Shown: positions 28,387 to 38,908 of the stretch, piece by piece
Position numbering within the stretch: the stretch's first letter is position 1
Layout: each line of letters opens with the position of its first letter
Position numbers and translations under genes: made by a program
The notes under the pieces: generated by a model
What the model was told of the DNA's origin: nothing
Database searches by the model: none
Seen by the model: the letters and a program-made list of their open reading frames with translations, nothing else
DNA from: Hyphomonas pacifica
GTDB lineage: Bacteria; Pseudomonadota; Alphaproteobacteria; Caulobacterales; Hyphomonadaceae
Assembly (NCBI RefSeq): GCF_000682675.1
Contig: NZ_AWFA01000012.1
Span: 142,524-206,523, forward strand
DNA: 64,000 nucleotides
Direction of reading: 5' to 3'

Positions 28387-28411
28387 CGGGCACTCCCTTA
28401 AGCGAATCTCT

Positions 28412-28436
28412 GTTCACTTATGTTCTATATGTGTTC
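28412..28436 (-). promoter_or_regulatory. SOS box (LexA operator) of lexA
   Basis: GTTC at 28422-28425 and GTTC at 28433-28436 are spaced by exactly 7 bases, the alphaproteobacterial LexA site GTTC-N7-GTTC. A third GTTC (28412-28415) stands 6 bases before the first and may extend the site. Directly upstream of lexA. Confidence 0.9.
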
Positions 28437-28446
28437 ATGCTTCGGG

Positions 28447-29250
28447 TCAATCTTTACCCGTTACTCTCATTTTTGTGACTAGTTGAGCGCGGTCTTCTTC
28501 CATTTTCATTAGACTCTCTCCAACCAGAAAGCGACGCGCGCCGGTTTTACGCAGGCGATCTATGCTTTCAGCTGACGAAACGCCGCTCTCAGAGATCAGA
28601 ACCTTGCCGTCTGGAATCAGCGGAGCCAATCGCTCAGTCGTGCTGAGGTCTGTTACCATGCGCTTCAGGTCCCGATTGTTCACTCCGATCAGCGGAGAGG
28701 GCAGCTTCAGCGCGCGCTCCAGCTCTTCCTCATTATGGGTTTCAAGAAGCACATCCATGCCCAGTTCCAACGCCGTGCCGGTCAGTTCCTCTGCCTGGCC
28801 ATCGCTGAGGCAGGCCATGATGACCAGCACACAATCAGCGCCATAGGCCCGCGACTCCACCACCTGATAGGAGTCGATCATGAAATCCTTGCGCAGCATG
28901 GGCAGGGTGACGACAGAGCGGATAGCCTGAAAGTCATCCAGGCTACCGCCAAAGCTCGGCCCATCCGTCAGGACGGAGAGACAGGCTGCGCCGCCATATT
29001 CATATTCCTGCGCGATGGCGACCGGGTCTGCGCCGGGAAGGATGTCCCCCGCAGAGGGGCTCTTGCGCTTCAGTTCGCAGATCAGGGCGTTCTCGTCATG
29101 CCCGGCCACCTGATCCAGCGCATGTGCAAAGCCACGCGGTTTGCGCGCCTTTAGTATTCGGTCCGCCAGTTCAGCAAGAGGACGCTCGCGCTTTAGCGCA
29201 GCCACCTCGTCCACCTTGTACTCAATAATCCGGTCGAGGGCGGTACTCAT
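28447..29250 (-). CDS. trpC: Indole-3-glycerol-phosphate synthase
   Basis: Closes the indole ring in tryptophan synthesis. 267 residues, TIM barrel, monofunctional (no TrpF half). Recognisable: CELKRKSPSAGDI with the catalytic Lys, SVLTDGPSFGGS, LPMLRKDFMIDSYQV, GVNNRDLKRM and SESGVSS. Its ATG overlaps the trpD stop as ATGA, so translation is probably coupled. Confidence 0.97.
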   Translation of the reverse strand: MSTALDRIIEYKVDEVAALKRERPLAELADRILKARKPRGFAHALDQVAGHDENALICELKRKSPSAGDILPGADPVAIAQEYEYGGAACLSVLTDGPSFGGSLDDFQAIRSVVTLPMLRKDFMIDSYQVVESRAYGADCVLVIMACLSDGQAEELTGTALELGMDVLLETHNEEELERALKLPSPLIGVNNRDLKRMVTDLSTTERLAPLIPDGKVLISESGVSSAESIDRLRKTGARRFLVGESLMKMEEDRAQLVTKMRVTGKD

Positions 29251-30281
29251 TCAGGTGTTTGTCCATTGGAGAGGGCAACAAGCTTGCGAAGCGTATCACG
29301 GGCGCGGCCAGTGTCGATTGCGCCGGCTGCCATGGCAACGCCGTCCTTCAGCGTCTCGGCTTTGCCGAATACGTGCAGGCCCGCCGCCGCGTTAAGCAGA
29401 ACGACATCCCGGAACGGGCCCTCATGGCCATCCAGCAGCTCTGTCAGCGCCAGGGCATTCTCCTGCACGCTGGAGCCTTCCAGGGTTGAGAGCGGGCTGG
29501 TGTCTAGCCCGGCATCGGCGGGCGTGATCTCGAACTCGCGCAGTTCGCCGCCCATGACTTCGCAGACCTTTGTTGTGCCCGCGATGGAGATCTCGTCGAT
29601 ACCGTCCATGCCATGCACGACCCAGGCACGCTTGGTGCCCAGTCGGTTCAGAGTCTCGGCCATGGGGCGCACCCATTCCGCAGCTGGCACGCCCAGCACC
29701 TGATACTCGGCATTGGCGGGATTGCTGAGCGGCCCCAGCAGATTGAAGATAGTGCGAATGCCCAGTTTTGAGCGGACCGGTGCAACATGGCGCATCGCGC
29801 TGTGATGGGTGCGGGCATAGAGGAAGGCCACGCCAGCCCCGTCGAGACAGGTGCGGAAGGTTTCTTCGTCAATCTCAAGGTTCACACCCAGCGCTTCAAG
29901 CACGTCGGCAGAGCCGGATTTGGGGGGCACAGAGCGATTGCCATGCTTGGCCACCCGGCCACCGCAGGCCGCGATGACAAGGGCGCTGGCGGTGGAGGTA
30001 TTCAGGCTCTTCCAGGTCAGCCCGCCAGTGCCGCACGTATCCAGGACCGGGCCTTCGACATGCACCTTACGGGCATGCTGGCGCATGATGGTCGCCCCGG
30101 CAGACAGTTCGTCTGCTGTCTCGCCACGCACGGTCAGTCCCATCAGGAAAGCGCCAATCTCTTCCGGCGCTGCTTCACCAGAGAGCAGCATGTCGAATGC
30201 GTCTTCCAGCATCTGCCGGTCGAGAGGCTGGCGGCGCGCAAGCGCCTTCAGGGCAATGGTAAGGGAAGTTTCTGCTGACAT
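29247..30281 (-). CDS. trpD: Anthranilate phosphoribosyltransferase
   Basis: Joins anthranilate and PRPP. 344 residues from ATG 30281; the upstream in-frame extension is not conserved-looking. PRPP-binding signature DTCGTGGL(T), NTST, KHGNRSVPPKSGSADVLEALG and FNLLGPLSNPA are present. The ribosome site is weak (CAGAG). It heads the trpD-trpC pair and is divergent from a flavin-nucleotide-binding protein inserted between it and trpG. Confidence 0.97.
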   Translation of the reverse strand: MSAETSLTIALKALARRQPLDRQMLEDAFDMLLSGEAAPEEIGAFLMGLTVRGETADELSAGATIMRQHARKVHVEGPVLDTCGTGGLTWKSLNTSTASALVIAACGGRVAKHGNRSVPPKSGSADVLEALGVNLEIDEETFRTCLDGAGVAFLYARTHHSAMRHVAPVRSKLGIRTIFNLLGPLSNPANAEYQVLGVPAAEWVRPMAETLNRLGTKRAWVVHGMDGIDEISIAGTTKVCEVMGGELREFEITPADAGLDTSPLSTLEGSSVQENALALTELLDGHEGPFRDVVLLNAAAGLHVFGKAETLKDGVAMAAGAIDTGRARDTLRKLVALSNGQTPE

Positions 30282-30443
30282 GTCATGACTCTGAATTGCG
30301 TCCGCTGGTGCATAGGTTGCCGCGGGCAATGAAATCAACCCTGAACTCGCAATTGCGGGCCTCAATCGGTGCGGGCTGATGGAACTGAGGGCAGGAGGGC
30401 TGCGTTCAGACTCCAGTTAGTAGACAATGGAGATTCCCCCCTC

Positions 30444-30920
30444 ATGACGAATATTGCAGACAAAGAGCAGACCGAGAAGTTCTGGGACAAACTGGATGAT
30501 TGCCGGACCGGCATGCTGGTCATTGATGGCCGCGCGGTTCCGATGTCCCATTATGTCGATGAAAACCACAGGGAGATCTGGTTCATCACGGCGAAAGGCA
30601 CCTACATGAGCGATCACGCCGATGGTCAGGATGCGCACTATATCATCTGCAATGACAAGAAGGGCCTCTATGCCAGCCTGCGCGGACGTATCACCTCCGA
30701 GATAAACCCAAAAAAGCTGGAAGAGTATTGGAGCTTTGTCGCCGCCAGCTGGTACGAAGACGGCAAGAATGATCCGGACGTCCAGCTGCTGAAGCTATCC
30801 CTCAAGGATGGTGAAATCTGGACCGCCAAGAATGGCGCGGTCTTCATGTTTGAAGTGGCCAAGGCGAACCTCACCGATTCCAAACCTGATATCGGCGAGC
30901 ATTTCGAGATCAGCTTCTAG
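30444..30920 (+). CDS. Pyridoxamine 5'-phosphate oxidase-related flavin-binding protein (general stress protein 26-like)
   Basis: 158 residues from ATG 30444. One split-barrel FMN-binding fold: CRTGMLVIDGRAVPMSHYVDENHREIWFITAKGTYMSDHA, then HYIICNDKKGLYASLRGRI, WSFVAASWYEDGKNDPDVQLLKL. This is the pattern of the Pyrid_ox_like/general stress family, which binds FMN or FAD rather than acting in vitamin B6 synthesis. It is transcribed against the trp genes, sits between trpG and trpD, and overlaps the trpG stop by 4 bases. Role unknown. Confidence 0.85.
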   Translation: MTNIADKEQTEKFWDKLDDCRTGMLVIDGRAVPMSHYVDENHREIWFITAKGTYMSDHADGQDAHYIICNDKKGLYASLRGRITSEINPKKLEEYWSFVAASWYEDGKNDPDVQLLKLSLKDGEIWTAKNGAVFMFEVAKANLTDSKPDIGEHFEISF

Positions 30921-31501
30921 AGCTTGTCCAGCCAGTTCTTGAGCAGGGCGTGGCCGTGTTCGGTGAGGATGCTTTCCGGGTGGAATTGCACACCGTAGAT
31001 CGGCCGCGTCTTGTGGTGCAGGGCCATAACTTCGCCGTCATCGGTGAAGGCATCGGCGATCAGCACATCCGGCAGACCGTCCGGCCTCACAGCAAGAGAG
31101 TGATAGCGCACGACGCGGTAGCTTTCCGGCAGTCCCGCAAACAGGTCTCCGCCGGTCTGGTGGATGTCTGACAGTTTGCCGTGGCGGATTTCGCGCGCGG
31201 TGATGACTTCACCTCCGAAGGCCTGACCGATCGACTGGTGGCCAAGGCAGACGCCCAGAATGGGCAGGTCTTCCGGCGCACCCTGGATCAGCGCCACGCA
31301 GATGCCCGCCTCATTCGGAGAGCAGGGGCCCGGCGACAGAAGGATGCCGTCTGCACCGCTGGCGAGAGCCTCTTCGACCGTCAGTTCATCATTGCGCACG
31401 ACGCGCGTTTCTGCGCCCAGCTCTTCCAGATAGTGGACGAGATTCCAGGTGAAGCTGTCATAATTGTCGATGACGAGGACGTGCTTCTTCTTCGCGCTCA
31501 T
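30917..31501 (-). CDS. trpG: Anthranilate synthase component II (glutamine amidotransferase)
   Basis: Supplies ammonia to TrpE. 194 residues; class I amidotransferase with NYDSFTWNLVHYLEELG, LLSPGPCSPNEAG, catalytic Cys85 in GVCLGHQ and the HPES motif near the end. It could also serve PabB, as in many bacteria. Its ATG overlaps the trpE stop as ATGA. Confidence 0.96.
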   Translation of the reverse strand: MSAKKKHVLVIDNYDSFTWNLVHYLEELGAETRVVRNDELTVEEALASGADGILLSPGPCSPNEAGICVALIQGAPEDLPILGVCLGHQSIGQAFGGEVITAREIRHGKLSDIHQTGGDLFAGLPESYRVVRYHSLAVRPDGLPDVLIADAFTDDGEVMALHHKTRPIYGVQFHPESILTEHGHALLKNWLDKL

Positions 31502-32925
31502 TGGTCAAACTCATAGGAGGCAGCCAGTTCGGCAGCGCGGCGCAGGGCGCCTGCCTTGTGGACGGTTTCGTCATATTCGTATTGAGGCTTGGAATCTAGC
31601 ACGACCCCGCCGCCCGCCTGGATGTGCAGCTGGCCATCCTTGATGATGGCGGTGCGCAAGGCGATGCAGGTGTCGAGATCACCATTCCAGCCGAAATAGC
31701 CGACCGCGCCGCCATAGATTCCGCGGCGATGGGTTTCCATCTCGTCGATGATCTGCATGGCACGGATCTTCGGGGCACCTGACACTGTGCCTGCCGGGAA
31801 GCCGGCAAACAGCGCATCAACACTGTCGAGGCCTTCGCGCAAGTCTCCCTCAACATGGCTGACAATATGCATGACGTGGGAATAGCGCTCGACGATGAAC
31901 TGCTCGGTAACGGTCACGCTGCCATAGGCGGCGACACGGCCGACATCATTGCGGCCAAGGTCCAGCAGCATCAGATGCTCGGCGATCTCCTTGGGATCGT
32001 TCAGCAGATCCTGCGCGCGGCGGGCATCTTCCTCGGCGTCCCCACTACGCGGCCGGGTGCCGGCAATCGGACGGATGGCGACGCGGCCATCACGGACGCG
32101 CACAAGGATCTCCGGGCTGGAGCCGACGAGGCAGACATCGCCCAGATTCATGTGGAACATGAAGGCGGACGGGTTCAACCTGCGCAGGGCGCGATAGAAG
32201 CTGATGGACTTGCGCGGGAAGGGCGTCGAGAAACGCTGGCTCGGTACAACCTGAAAGATGTCGCCTGCACGAATGTAGTCCTTGCAGGTTTCGACCATCT
32301 CGAAATAGCGCTCCTGAGAGGTATTCGAAACCGGCTCGACCAGCACCGGCGCCTGGTCCTTAGGCGGCATCTGGGGCAGGCGCTCCAGCTTCTGCTCCAC
32401 TTCATCAAGCAGGGCGTTGATCTCCACATCCTGGCCATCCTCGACACGGCCGATCAGCAGGATCTCCTGATAGATGTGATCGAACACGATAACGACGCGT
32501 GGCACGACCAGCAGCGTCTCGGGCACGTTCAGCATATCCGGCTTGGTGATTTTAACCGGCTCGACATACTGGATCATATCATAGCCGACATAGCCGAAAG
32601 CCCCGGACGCCATGGGCGGCAGGGCTTCGTCAGCCGAGGCGCGGGCATCGCGGACAAAAGCCTTCAGCGCCGTGACCGGATCCCCATCCTGTTCAACGGG
32701 TTCAGAAAAGCTGACATCTCTGGCGATTTCTGCCTTGCCATTCAGGATGCGAAACCAGCGACCAGGCTCCAGCCCGATAAAGGAATAGCGGCCCAGACGT
32801 TCGCCGCCCGCAATGGACTCGAACAGAAAGCTGCCGGGCGTCTCGTCGCCGAGCTTCAGCATGGCTGCAACGGGAGTTTCTATATCCCCGATGCGCCGCC
32901 GGACGATCAGTTGTGCCTGGCTCAT
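31498..32925 (-). CDS. trpE: Anthranilate synthase component I
   Basis: Makes anthranilate from chorismate. 475 residues with the N-terminal tryptophan-binding part and the chorismate-binding C-terminal domain: IRPIAGTRPRSGDAEEDA, LGRNDVGRVA, VERYSHVMHIVSHVEG, FPAGTVSGAPKIRAM, YGGAVGYFGWNGDLDTCIALRT and QAGGGVVLDS. It overlaps ppiD upstream and trpG downstream by ATGA, so ppiD-trpE-trpG is one unit. No leader peptide or attenuator is seen. Confidence 0.97.
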   Translation of the reverse strand: MSQAQLIVRRRIGDIETPVAAMLKLGDETPGSFLFESIAGGERLGRYSFIGLEPGRWFRILNGKAEIARDVSFSEPVEQDGDPVTALKAFVRDARASADEALPPMASGAFGYVGYDMIQYVEPVKITKPDMLNVPETLLVVPRVVIVFDHIYQEILLIGRVEDGQDVEINALLDEVEQKLERLPQMPPKDQAPVLVEPVSNTSQERYFEMVETCKDYIRAGDIFQVVPSQRFSTPFPRKSISFYRALRRLNPSAFMFHMNLGDVCLVGSSPEILVRVRDGRVAIRPIAGTRPRSGDAEEDARRAQDLLNDPKEIAEHLMLLDLGRNDVGRVAAYGSVTVTEQFIVERYSHVMHIVSHVEGDLREGLDSVDALFAGFPAGTVSGAPKIRAMQIIDEMETHRRGIYGGAVGYFGWNGDLDTCIALRTAIIKDGQLHIQAGGGVVLDSKPQYEYDETVHKAGALRRAAELAASYEFDQ

Positions 32926-34835
32926 TGGTCTGTCGAAATCGAAGCCTTGTAGGCGTTCAGGGCGGCTTCATTGGTGCGCAGTTTCATATACGCCTGGATC
33001 TCTCCATCGAGGGCCTGATTAAGATCAGACTGCAGCGAGGTGATCAGAGAGGTATCGGCAATCGGCGCGATGCTCGCGATCTGGGTCTCGTCCGGCGGCG
33101 TGATTCTCAGCACTTCAAGTACCAGAACAATGTTGCCGTCACGGCTCGGGAAGGTGAAGACTTCGCCTTCCTTGCCGGAGAAGATGGAGGCGATGGCCTG
33201 AGTCGGCAGGCCGGTATCAGCCGCATTTCGACGTGAGATCGGGGCGGGCGGACTTTCGACCTCTGTGTCAGACTTGCGGGCCTCGACCTCCAGCGTGGTC
33301 TCGCCGGACTGGAGACGCTCCTTCAGCTGGTCCAGAGCCGTCTGGCGGGCATTTGTCTCACGCTCGCGCAGCAGGTTGCGGCGGACGCGTTCCTTGATCT
33401 GGTCGAATTCCGGTGTGTAGGCCTCGATGATCTTGCGAGGAGAGGTCAGGAAGATACCGGTCGGGCCGTCATAGCGGTTGCTGGTTTCACCAACAGGGAT
33501 CTGAAAGGCCTGCGCGAAGGCATCGCCGGCATTGATCAGGCTGACCATGGGCGCGCCTTCCTCGGTCACTCCCTGCGGACCAACGGGGGCGAACGTCATG
33601 ATCGGAACATTCAGCTCCTCGCCAATCTGGCTGAGCGGATAGCCGGCACCGATGGCGCGGTCGAGAGCTTCCATCTTCTCATACAGCATGACCTCAGCGC
33701 GCTCGCGAGAGAGCTGGTCGCGGATTTCCTGTTCCACCTGTTCCAGCGGCAGCACAGCACCTGGCTGAACAGACATCAGGCGGGCAATCATCCACTGATT
33801 GCCACGCTCGACCGGGCCAAACAGGGCGCCACTCTGCTTGCCAGGCCCGAACATGGCTTCGGCCAGATCCTTGTCAGCGGTGCCTTCCTTGCGGCCTGTT
33901 TTGGTTTCGCGATTGGCGACCCCTTGCAGGCTAGCAGAGTCGCCGCCGGCTGCGAGCAGGCCAAAAGCCGAGCGGGCTGCTTCGCGCGTGTCGAAGTAAA
34001 GCTCCACATAGGTGCGGGTGTCAGGCTCGGAATAGCGCTCGGTCTTGCTGGCCTCATAGATCGTGGCGATCTCCTGATCGGTGACCGTGACCTGAGAGAT
34101 GAAGTCTTCCGACGACATTTTGAGCATGTCGATCATGCGGCGCTCAGGCTGTTTCAGGCTTTCGAGGTTTTCATCATAGAAGGCGCGCACTTCCTCGTCT
34201 GTCGGGGCATCCGGCTCCGGCAGCTTGGTGGCATCCAACAGGAACCAGGCGACTTCACGTTCCTCACCAATGTAGCGGGCCTGCAGGTTCGACAGTGTCT
34301 TGGCCGGATAGATGGCCGCATTGGCCCCATTGCGCAGGGCCTTGAGGATCAGATCATCTGCGACCTGCTGCTCATATTCCTTCTGTGTGATGCGGCTGCT
34401 GTAGAGTACTTGGCGATAGGTATCGAGGTCCAGCGCGCCGGTGAGCGGGTTCTTGAAGGCGTCGACCGTCTTCAATTCCTCTACCACAGCATCCGCGGAA
34501 GGGTGGATGCCGATGGATTCGGCAAAGCCGAGCAGGGTGAGTTTAGCCGCTTCCATCTGGAACAGCTGGTCAATCATACCCTGTTCCTGCAGCTGGCTTT
34601 TTGTCATCGGCTCTTCTGATTCGGCATTGATATTCCGGATCACAGTCTCGACGCGGCGGTCAAAAGCCTGCGGATCAATCGAGCGGCTGCCCGAAGCGGC
34701 GAGGTTTGACCCCAAGCCGCCGCGGATCTGCGCGAACATCTGGTCCACGCCCCAGAACGCCATCCCCGCGATGATGATCATGACAATAATTTTCCCGACG
34801 AAGGAATTCATCAGGCTTTTCATCAAGGCTAGCAT
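32922..34835 (-). CDS. ppiD: PpiD-like membrane-anchored periplasmic foldase
   Basis: Chaperone and peptidyl-prolyl isomerase family protein at the exit of the Sec translocon. 637 residues: a short cytoplasmic tail, one membrane helix (about 14-35, KIIVMIIIAGMAFWGVDQMFA), SurA_N-like chaperone region (about 50-200), a parvulin-like central segment (about 255-385) and a long C-terminal part. The parvulin segment is divergent, so isomerase activity is uncertain. Heads the operon with trpE and trpG, a recurring alphaproteobacterial arrangement. The ribosome site is weak; Met5 is an alternative start. Confidence 0.88.
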   Translation of the reverse strand: MLALMKSLMNSFVGKIIVMIIIAGMAFWGVDQMFAQIRGGLGSNLAASGSRSIDPQAFDRRVETVIRNINAESEEPMTKSQLQEQGMIDQLFQMEAAKLTLLGFAESIGIHPSADAVVEELKTVDAFKNPLTGALDLDTYRQVLYSSRITQKEYEQQVADDLILKALRNGANAAIYPAKTLSNLQARYIGEEREVAWFLLDATKLPEPDAPTDEEVRAFYDENLESLKQPERRMIDMLKMSSEDFISQVTVTDQEIATIYEASKTERYSEPDTRTYVELYFDTREAARSAFGLLAAGGDSASLQGVANRETKTGRKEGTADKDLAEAMFGPGKQSGALFGPVERGNQWMIARLMSVQPGAVLPLEQVEQEIRDQLSRERAEVMLYEKMEALDRAIGAGYPLSQIGEELNVPIMTFAPVGPQGVTEEGAPMVSLINAGDAFAQAFQIPVGETSNRYDGPTGIFLTSPRKIIEAYTPEFDQIKERVRRNLLRERETNARQTALDQLKERLQSGETTLEVEARKSDTEVESPPAPISRRNAADTGLPTQAIASIFSGKEGEVFTFPSRDGNIVLVLEVLRITPPDETQIASIAPIADTSLITSLQSDLNQALDGEIQAYMKLRTNEAALNAYKASISTDQ

Positions 34836-34920
34836 ATCGGCAGCGTCTTTCTGGCAGGTTGAGGGGTGGTCCAGTGCTTGCTAGGCGACCCGGCAATGTC
34901 TTTCAAGATAGGGATAGCTT

Positions 34921-35670
34921 ATGGCCAGAACACTGATAGCCGGTAACTGGAAAATGAACGGGCTCAAAGAAAGCCTTGGGGAAATCCGGACAGTCGCCTC
35001 GGAGATGGGTAAAGCACGCGAAGGGGTTGAGGTTCTGCTATGCGTTCCGGCGACCCTTCTGGCGCTTGCCGCAGAGGCTGCACAGGGCTCTGCGCTCAAG
35101 GTAGGCGGAGAGACCTGTCACCCGAAAGCCAGTGGCGCGCATACAGGGGACATATCTGCTGAAATGCTTGCAGATGCGGGCGCATCGCACGTCATTGTTG
35201 GTCATTCTGAGCGCCGCATGGATCATGCCGAAAACAATGAAACCGTCGCCGCGCAGGCCGAAGCAGCGCTGCGGGCAGGCCTGACGCCGATCATCTGCAT
35301 CGGGGAGAGCCTGGAACAGCGCAAGGCCGGCGAGACGCTGGATTTCGTGGCAAGCCAGATCAAAGGCTCAATTCCGGCTGGTGTGGATGCCGAACAAATT
35401 GTCATTGCCTATGAGCCAATTTGGGCCATCGGTACGGGCGAAGTGGCCAGTGTGGAACAGATTGATGAAGTGCACCGCGCCATCCGTGCCCGCCTGGGCG
35501 AGCGATTCGGCCCGGAAAAGGCAGATCTCATCCCTCTGCTGTATGGCGGCAGCATGAAACCGGACAATGCCGGGGAAATTCTGGCCATAGATGACGTAAA
35601 TGGGGGGCTTATCGGGGGTGCCAGCTTGAAGGCGACCGACTTCCTCGCCATCTACGCGCAAGCAAAGTAG
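34921..35670 (+). CDS. tpiA: Triosephosphate isomerase
   Basis: Interconverts glyceraldehyde-3-phosphate and dihydroxyacetone phosphate. 249 residues; GNWKMN, the catalytic His in IVGHSERR, the AYEPIWAIGTG signature with the catalytic Glu, and the phosphate loop YGGSMKPDN are all present. First of the tpiA-secG-pyrG series, an order common in alphaproteobacteria; divergent from ppiD. Confidence 0.97.
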   Translation: MARTLIAGNWKMNGLKESLGEIRTVASEMGKAREGVEVLLCVPATLLALAAEAAQGSALKVGGETCHPKASGAHTGDISAEMLADAGASHVIVGHSERRMDHAENNETVAAQAEAALRAGLTPIICIGESLEQRKAGETLDFVASQIKGSIPAGVDAEQIVIAYEPIWAIGTGEVASVEQIDEVHRAIRARLGERFGPEKADLIPLLYGGSMKPDNAGEILAIDDVNGGLIGGASLKATDFLAIYAQAK

Positions 35671-35764
35671 ACTGCCAAATTAAACAAGACTGAAGCCCAA
35701 GGCTTGGCGTCCGCGTTCAATGACGATATGCGGGCCGCTTGAATTTCACTGGGACGCACCCGCC

Positions 35765-36259
35765 ATGCAGACTGTCATACTTACCGTTCATATCATTGCG
35801 TGTATCGTGATGACTGGCCTCGTGTTGCTTCAGAAGTCCGAAGGCGGTGGCCTTGGACTGGGTGGTGGTGGTGGCGGTGCTGGCTCCCTGATGTCCGGAC
35901 GGGGCGCTGCTGGCGCTCTGGTGCGGTCCACGATCATCTTTGGCGGCATCTTCTTTGTCACCAGCCTGGCGCTGACGACCATTGCCAACCGCAACAATGA
36001 CACCCGTTCGGAAGTCGAGCGGGCGCTGGGCGCGGACGATGCGACCACGGGCACCGGAAGCCCGGCAGACCTGCTGGACCCGACAGCCCCGCTGCTGGAA
36101 GGCCAGGAAGGCCTCGGCACACCGGAAGCTGATGATAATCTGCCGACCACTCTGACAGACCCGACCGTCGATACGCCTGTGGAAGAAGCCCCTGCAAATG
36201 AGGCTACTGCCACGGAGACTGCGCCGGAAGGTGATGGCGGGGAAAGTAATCCCCAATAA
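35765..36259 (+). CDS. secG: Preprotein translocase subunit SecG
   Basis: Accessory subunit of the SecYEG channel. 164 residues from ATG 35765; the longer upstream frame adds no conserved sequence. The SecG pattern is clear: helix MQTVILTVHIIACIVMTGLVL, the loop LQKSEGGGLGLGGGGGGAGSLMSGRGA, second helix STIIFGGIFFVTSLALTTIA. After it comes an unusually long acidic, Pro/Thr/Glu-rich tail of about 85 residues, a feature of several alphaproteobacterial SecG proteins. Confidence 0.94.
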   Translation: MQTVILTVHIIACIVMTGLVLLQKSEGGGLGLGGGGGGAGSLMSGRGAAGALVRSTIIFGGIFFVTSLALTTIANRNNDTRSEVERALGADDATTGTGSPADLLDPTAPLLEGQEGLGTPEADDNLPTTLTDPTVDTPVEEAPANEATATETAPEGDGGESNPQ

Positions 36260-37960
<1,701 letters not shown>

Positions 37961-37990
37961 GCCGGGAACTTTCTTTCACGCAGCACTGGC

Positions 37991-38030
37991 GCCCGGCGCG
38001 GACAAATGGTCCGGCCGGGCGTTTGTTTTT
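37991..38030 (+). terminator. Rho-independent terminator after pyrG
   Basis: GCCCGGC (37991-37997) pairs with GCCGGGC (38014-38020), with GGAC/GTCC pairing inside, followed by GTTTGTTTTT. Confidence 0.9.
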
Positions 38031-38045
38031 GGGGTGGGGCAAGCC

Positions 38046-38735
38046 TCAGGACGTGTTGAGAAAGTAGGGCTGAACGTCGTGCGCCTCCTGCTCCAGCAGG
38101 CGGGCCGTGTTGCATTGCTGCGGCGTCAGGGGGCCGCGATGGAACAACCGCCTGGCGACTTTTGCGATCTGGGGACGGGCCGTGCCCAGCAGGCGGCGGA
38201 TCTTGTTGATGTAGTGCTGGCGATAATCCAGCGCGTGGTCCAGAGCCATCAGACGGCGGACGAGACGCTTTGCCGGCAGGATGTCTTCCGGCAGTTTCGG
38301 GTATTCGTTGATGTCAGGAATATCGTCCGCATCCAGAAAGCGTATGCGTGGGCCGCTGGTGCGAACCGGAGGCGGCGGGATTGTGCCGGGACGTTTGTTG
38401 CCTTTTGTTTCAAACAGGCGGAAGAGGGGCTGGGTATCGCGCTTTGGTGTTTCGGAGGGGGTGGCCGGGCGTGAGGGCGCGGGTTCTGCCGGAGTGCGGC
38501 TTGAGGCGGGCAGGGCGCCAAGTTCTGCCGCCGCGAGCCACAGGCAACGGCGCAAGGCAGGCTCGGCCTGTGACAGGAAGCGGCTGACGCCTTCAATCAC
38601 ACGGCGCGGCAGAAGCGGCGTGTGGCGATTGATGCCATGGCGCGCGAGCAAACGGACAAGCTCCGTACTCAGTACATTCAGCATCAGCCAGACGGCTGCA
38701 CGTATCTGCGGTGGGGGCGTGTAGCGCAAATCCAT
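38046..38735 (-). CDS. Conserved-looking protein of unknown function, proline-rich linker
   Basis: 229 residues. N-terminal helical part (1-75: QIRAAVWLMLNVLSTELVRLLARHG, VIEGVSRFLSQAEPALRRCLWLAAAELG), a Pro/Ser/Thr-rich linker (76-130), then a basic helical C-terminal part (ILPAKRLVRRLMALDHALDYRQHYINKIRRLLG, QIAKVARRLFHR). No signal peptide or metal motif. It follows cfa on the same strand but 174 bp away. Codon use looks native. I do not recognise the family. Confidence 0.6.
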   Translation of the reverse strand: MDLRYTPPPQIRAAVWLMLNVLSTELVRLLARHGINRHTPLLPRRVIEGVSRFLSQAEPALRRCLWLAAAELGALPASSRTPAEPAPSRPATPSETPKRDTQPLFRLFETKGNKRPGTIPPPPVRTSGPRIRFLDADDIPDINEYPKLPEDILPAKRLVRRLMALDHALDYRQHYINKIRRLLGTARPQIAKVARRLFHRGPLTPQQCNTARLLEQEAHDVQPYFLNTS

Positions 38736-38908
38736 GGCCGTAAGGATGGAGCGGGGCGCTTTGCGAAGGATTTAGATAGGCAGAGGCTTTGTTATTGTTG
38801 CTGTTTTTCAGCTCTGAGCGTGGACAGGCGAGGTTTTTTTACCCCGGCGCAAGAGGCGGATCTCACCTCCCACGCCTTTGGCCTCTCCCTCTTGCGGGGG
38901 AGGGATAT

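Noticed and set aside
28282..28446. trp attenuator or leader peptide near trpC/lexA
   Set aside because: The gap contains the SOS box and no Trp-rich short frame.
31855..32952. Long plus-strand open frame opposite trpE
   Set aside because: Antisense shadow; trpE has all its catalytic blocks on the other strand.
38881..38904. CTCCC/GGGAG hairpin after cfa
   Set aside because: Short arms, no T run; looks like a common GC-rich intergenic hairpin and does not prove a terminator or REP element.
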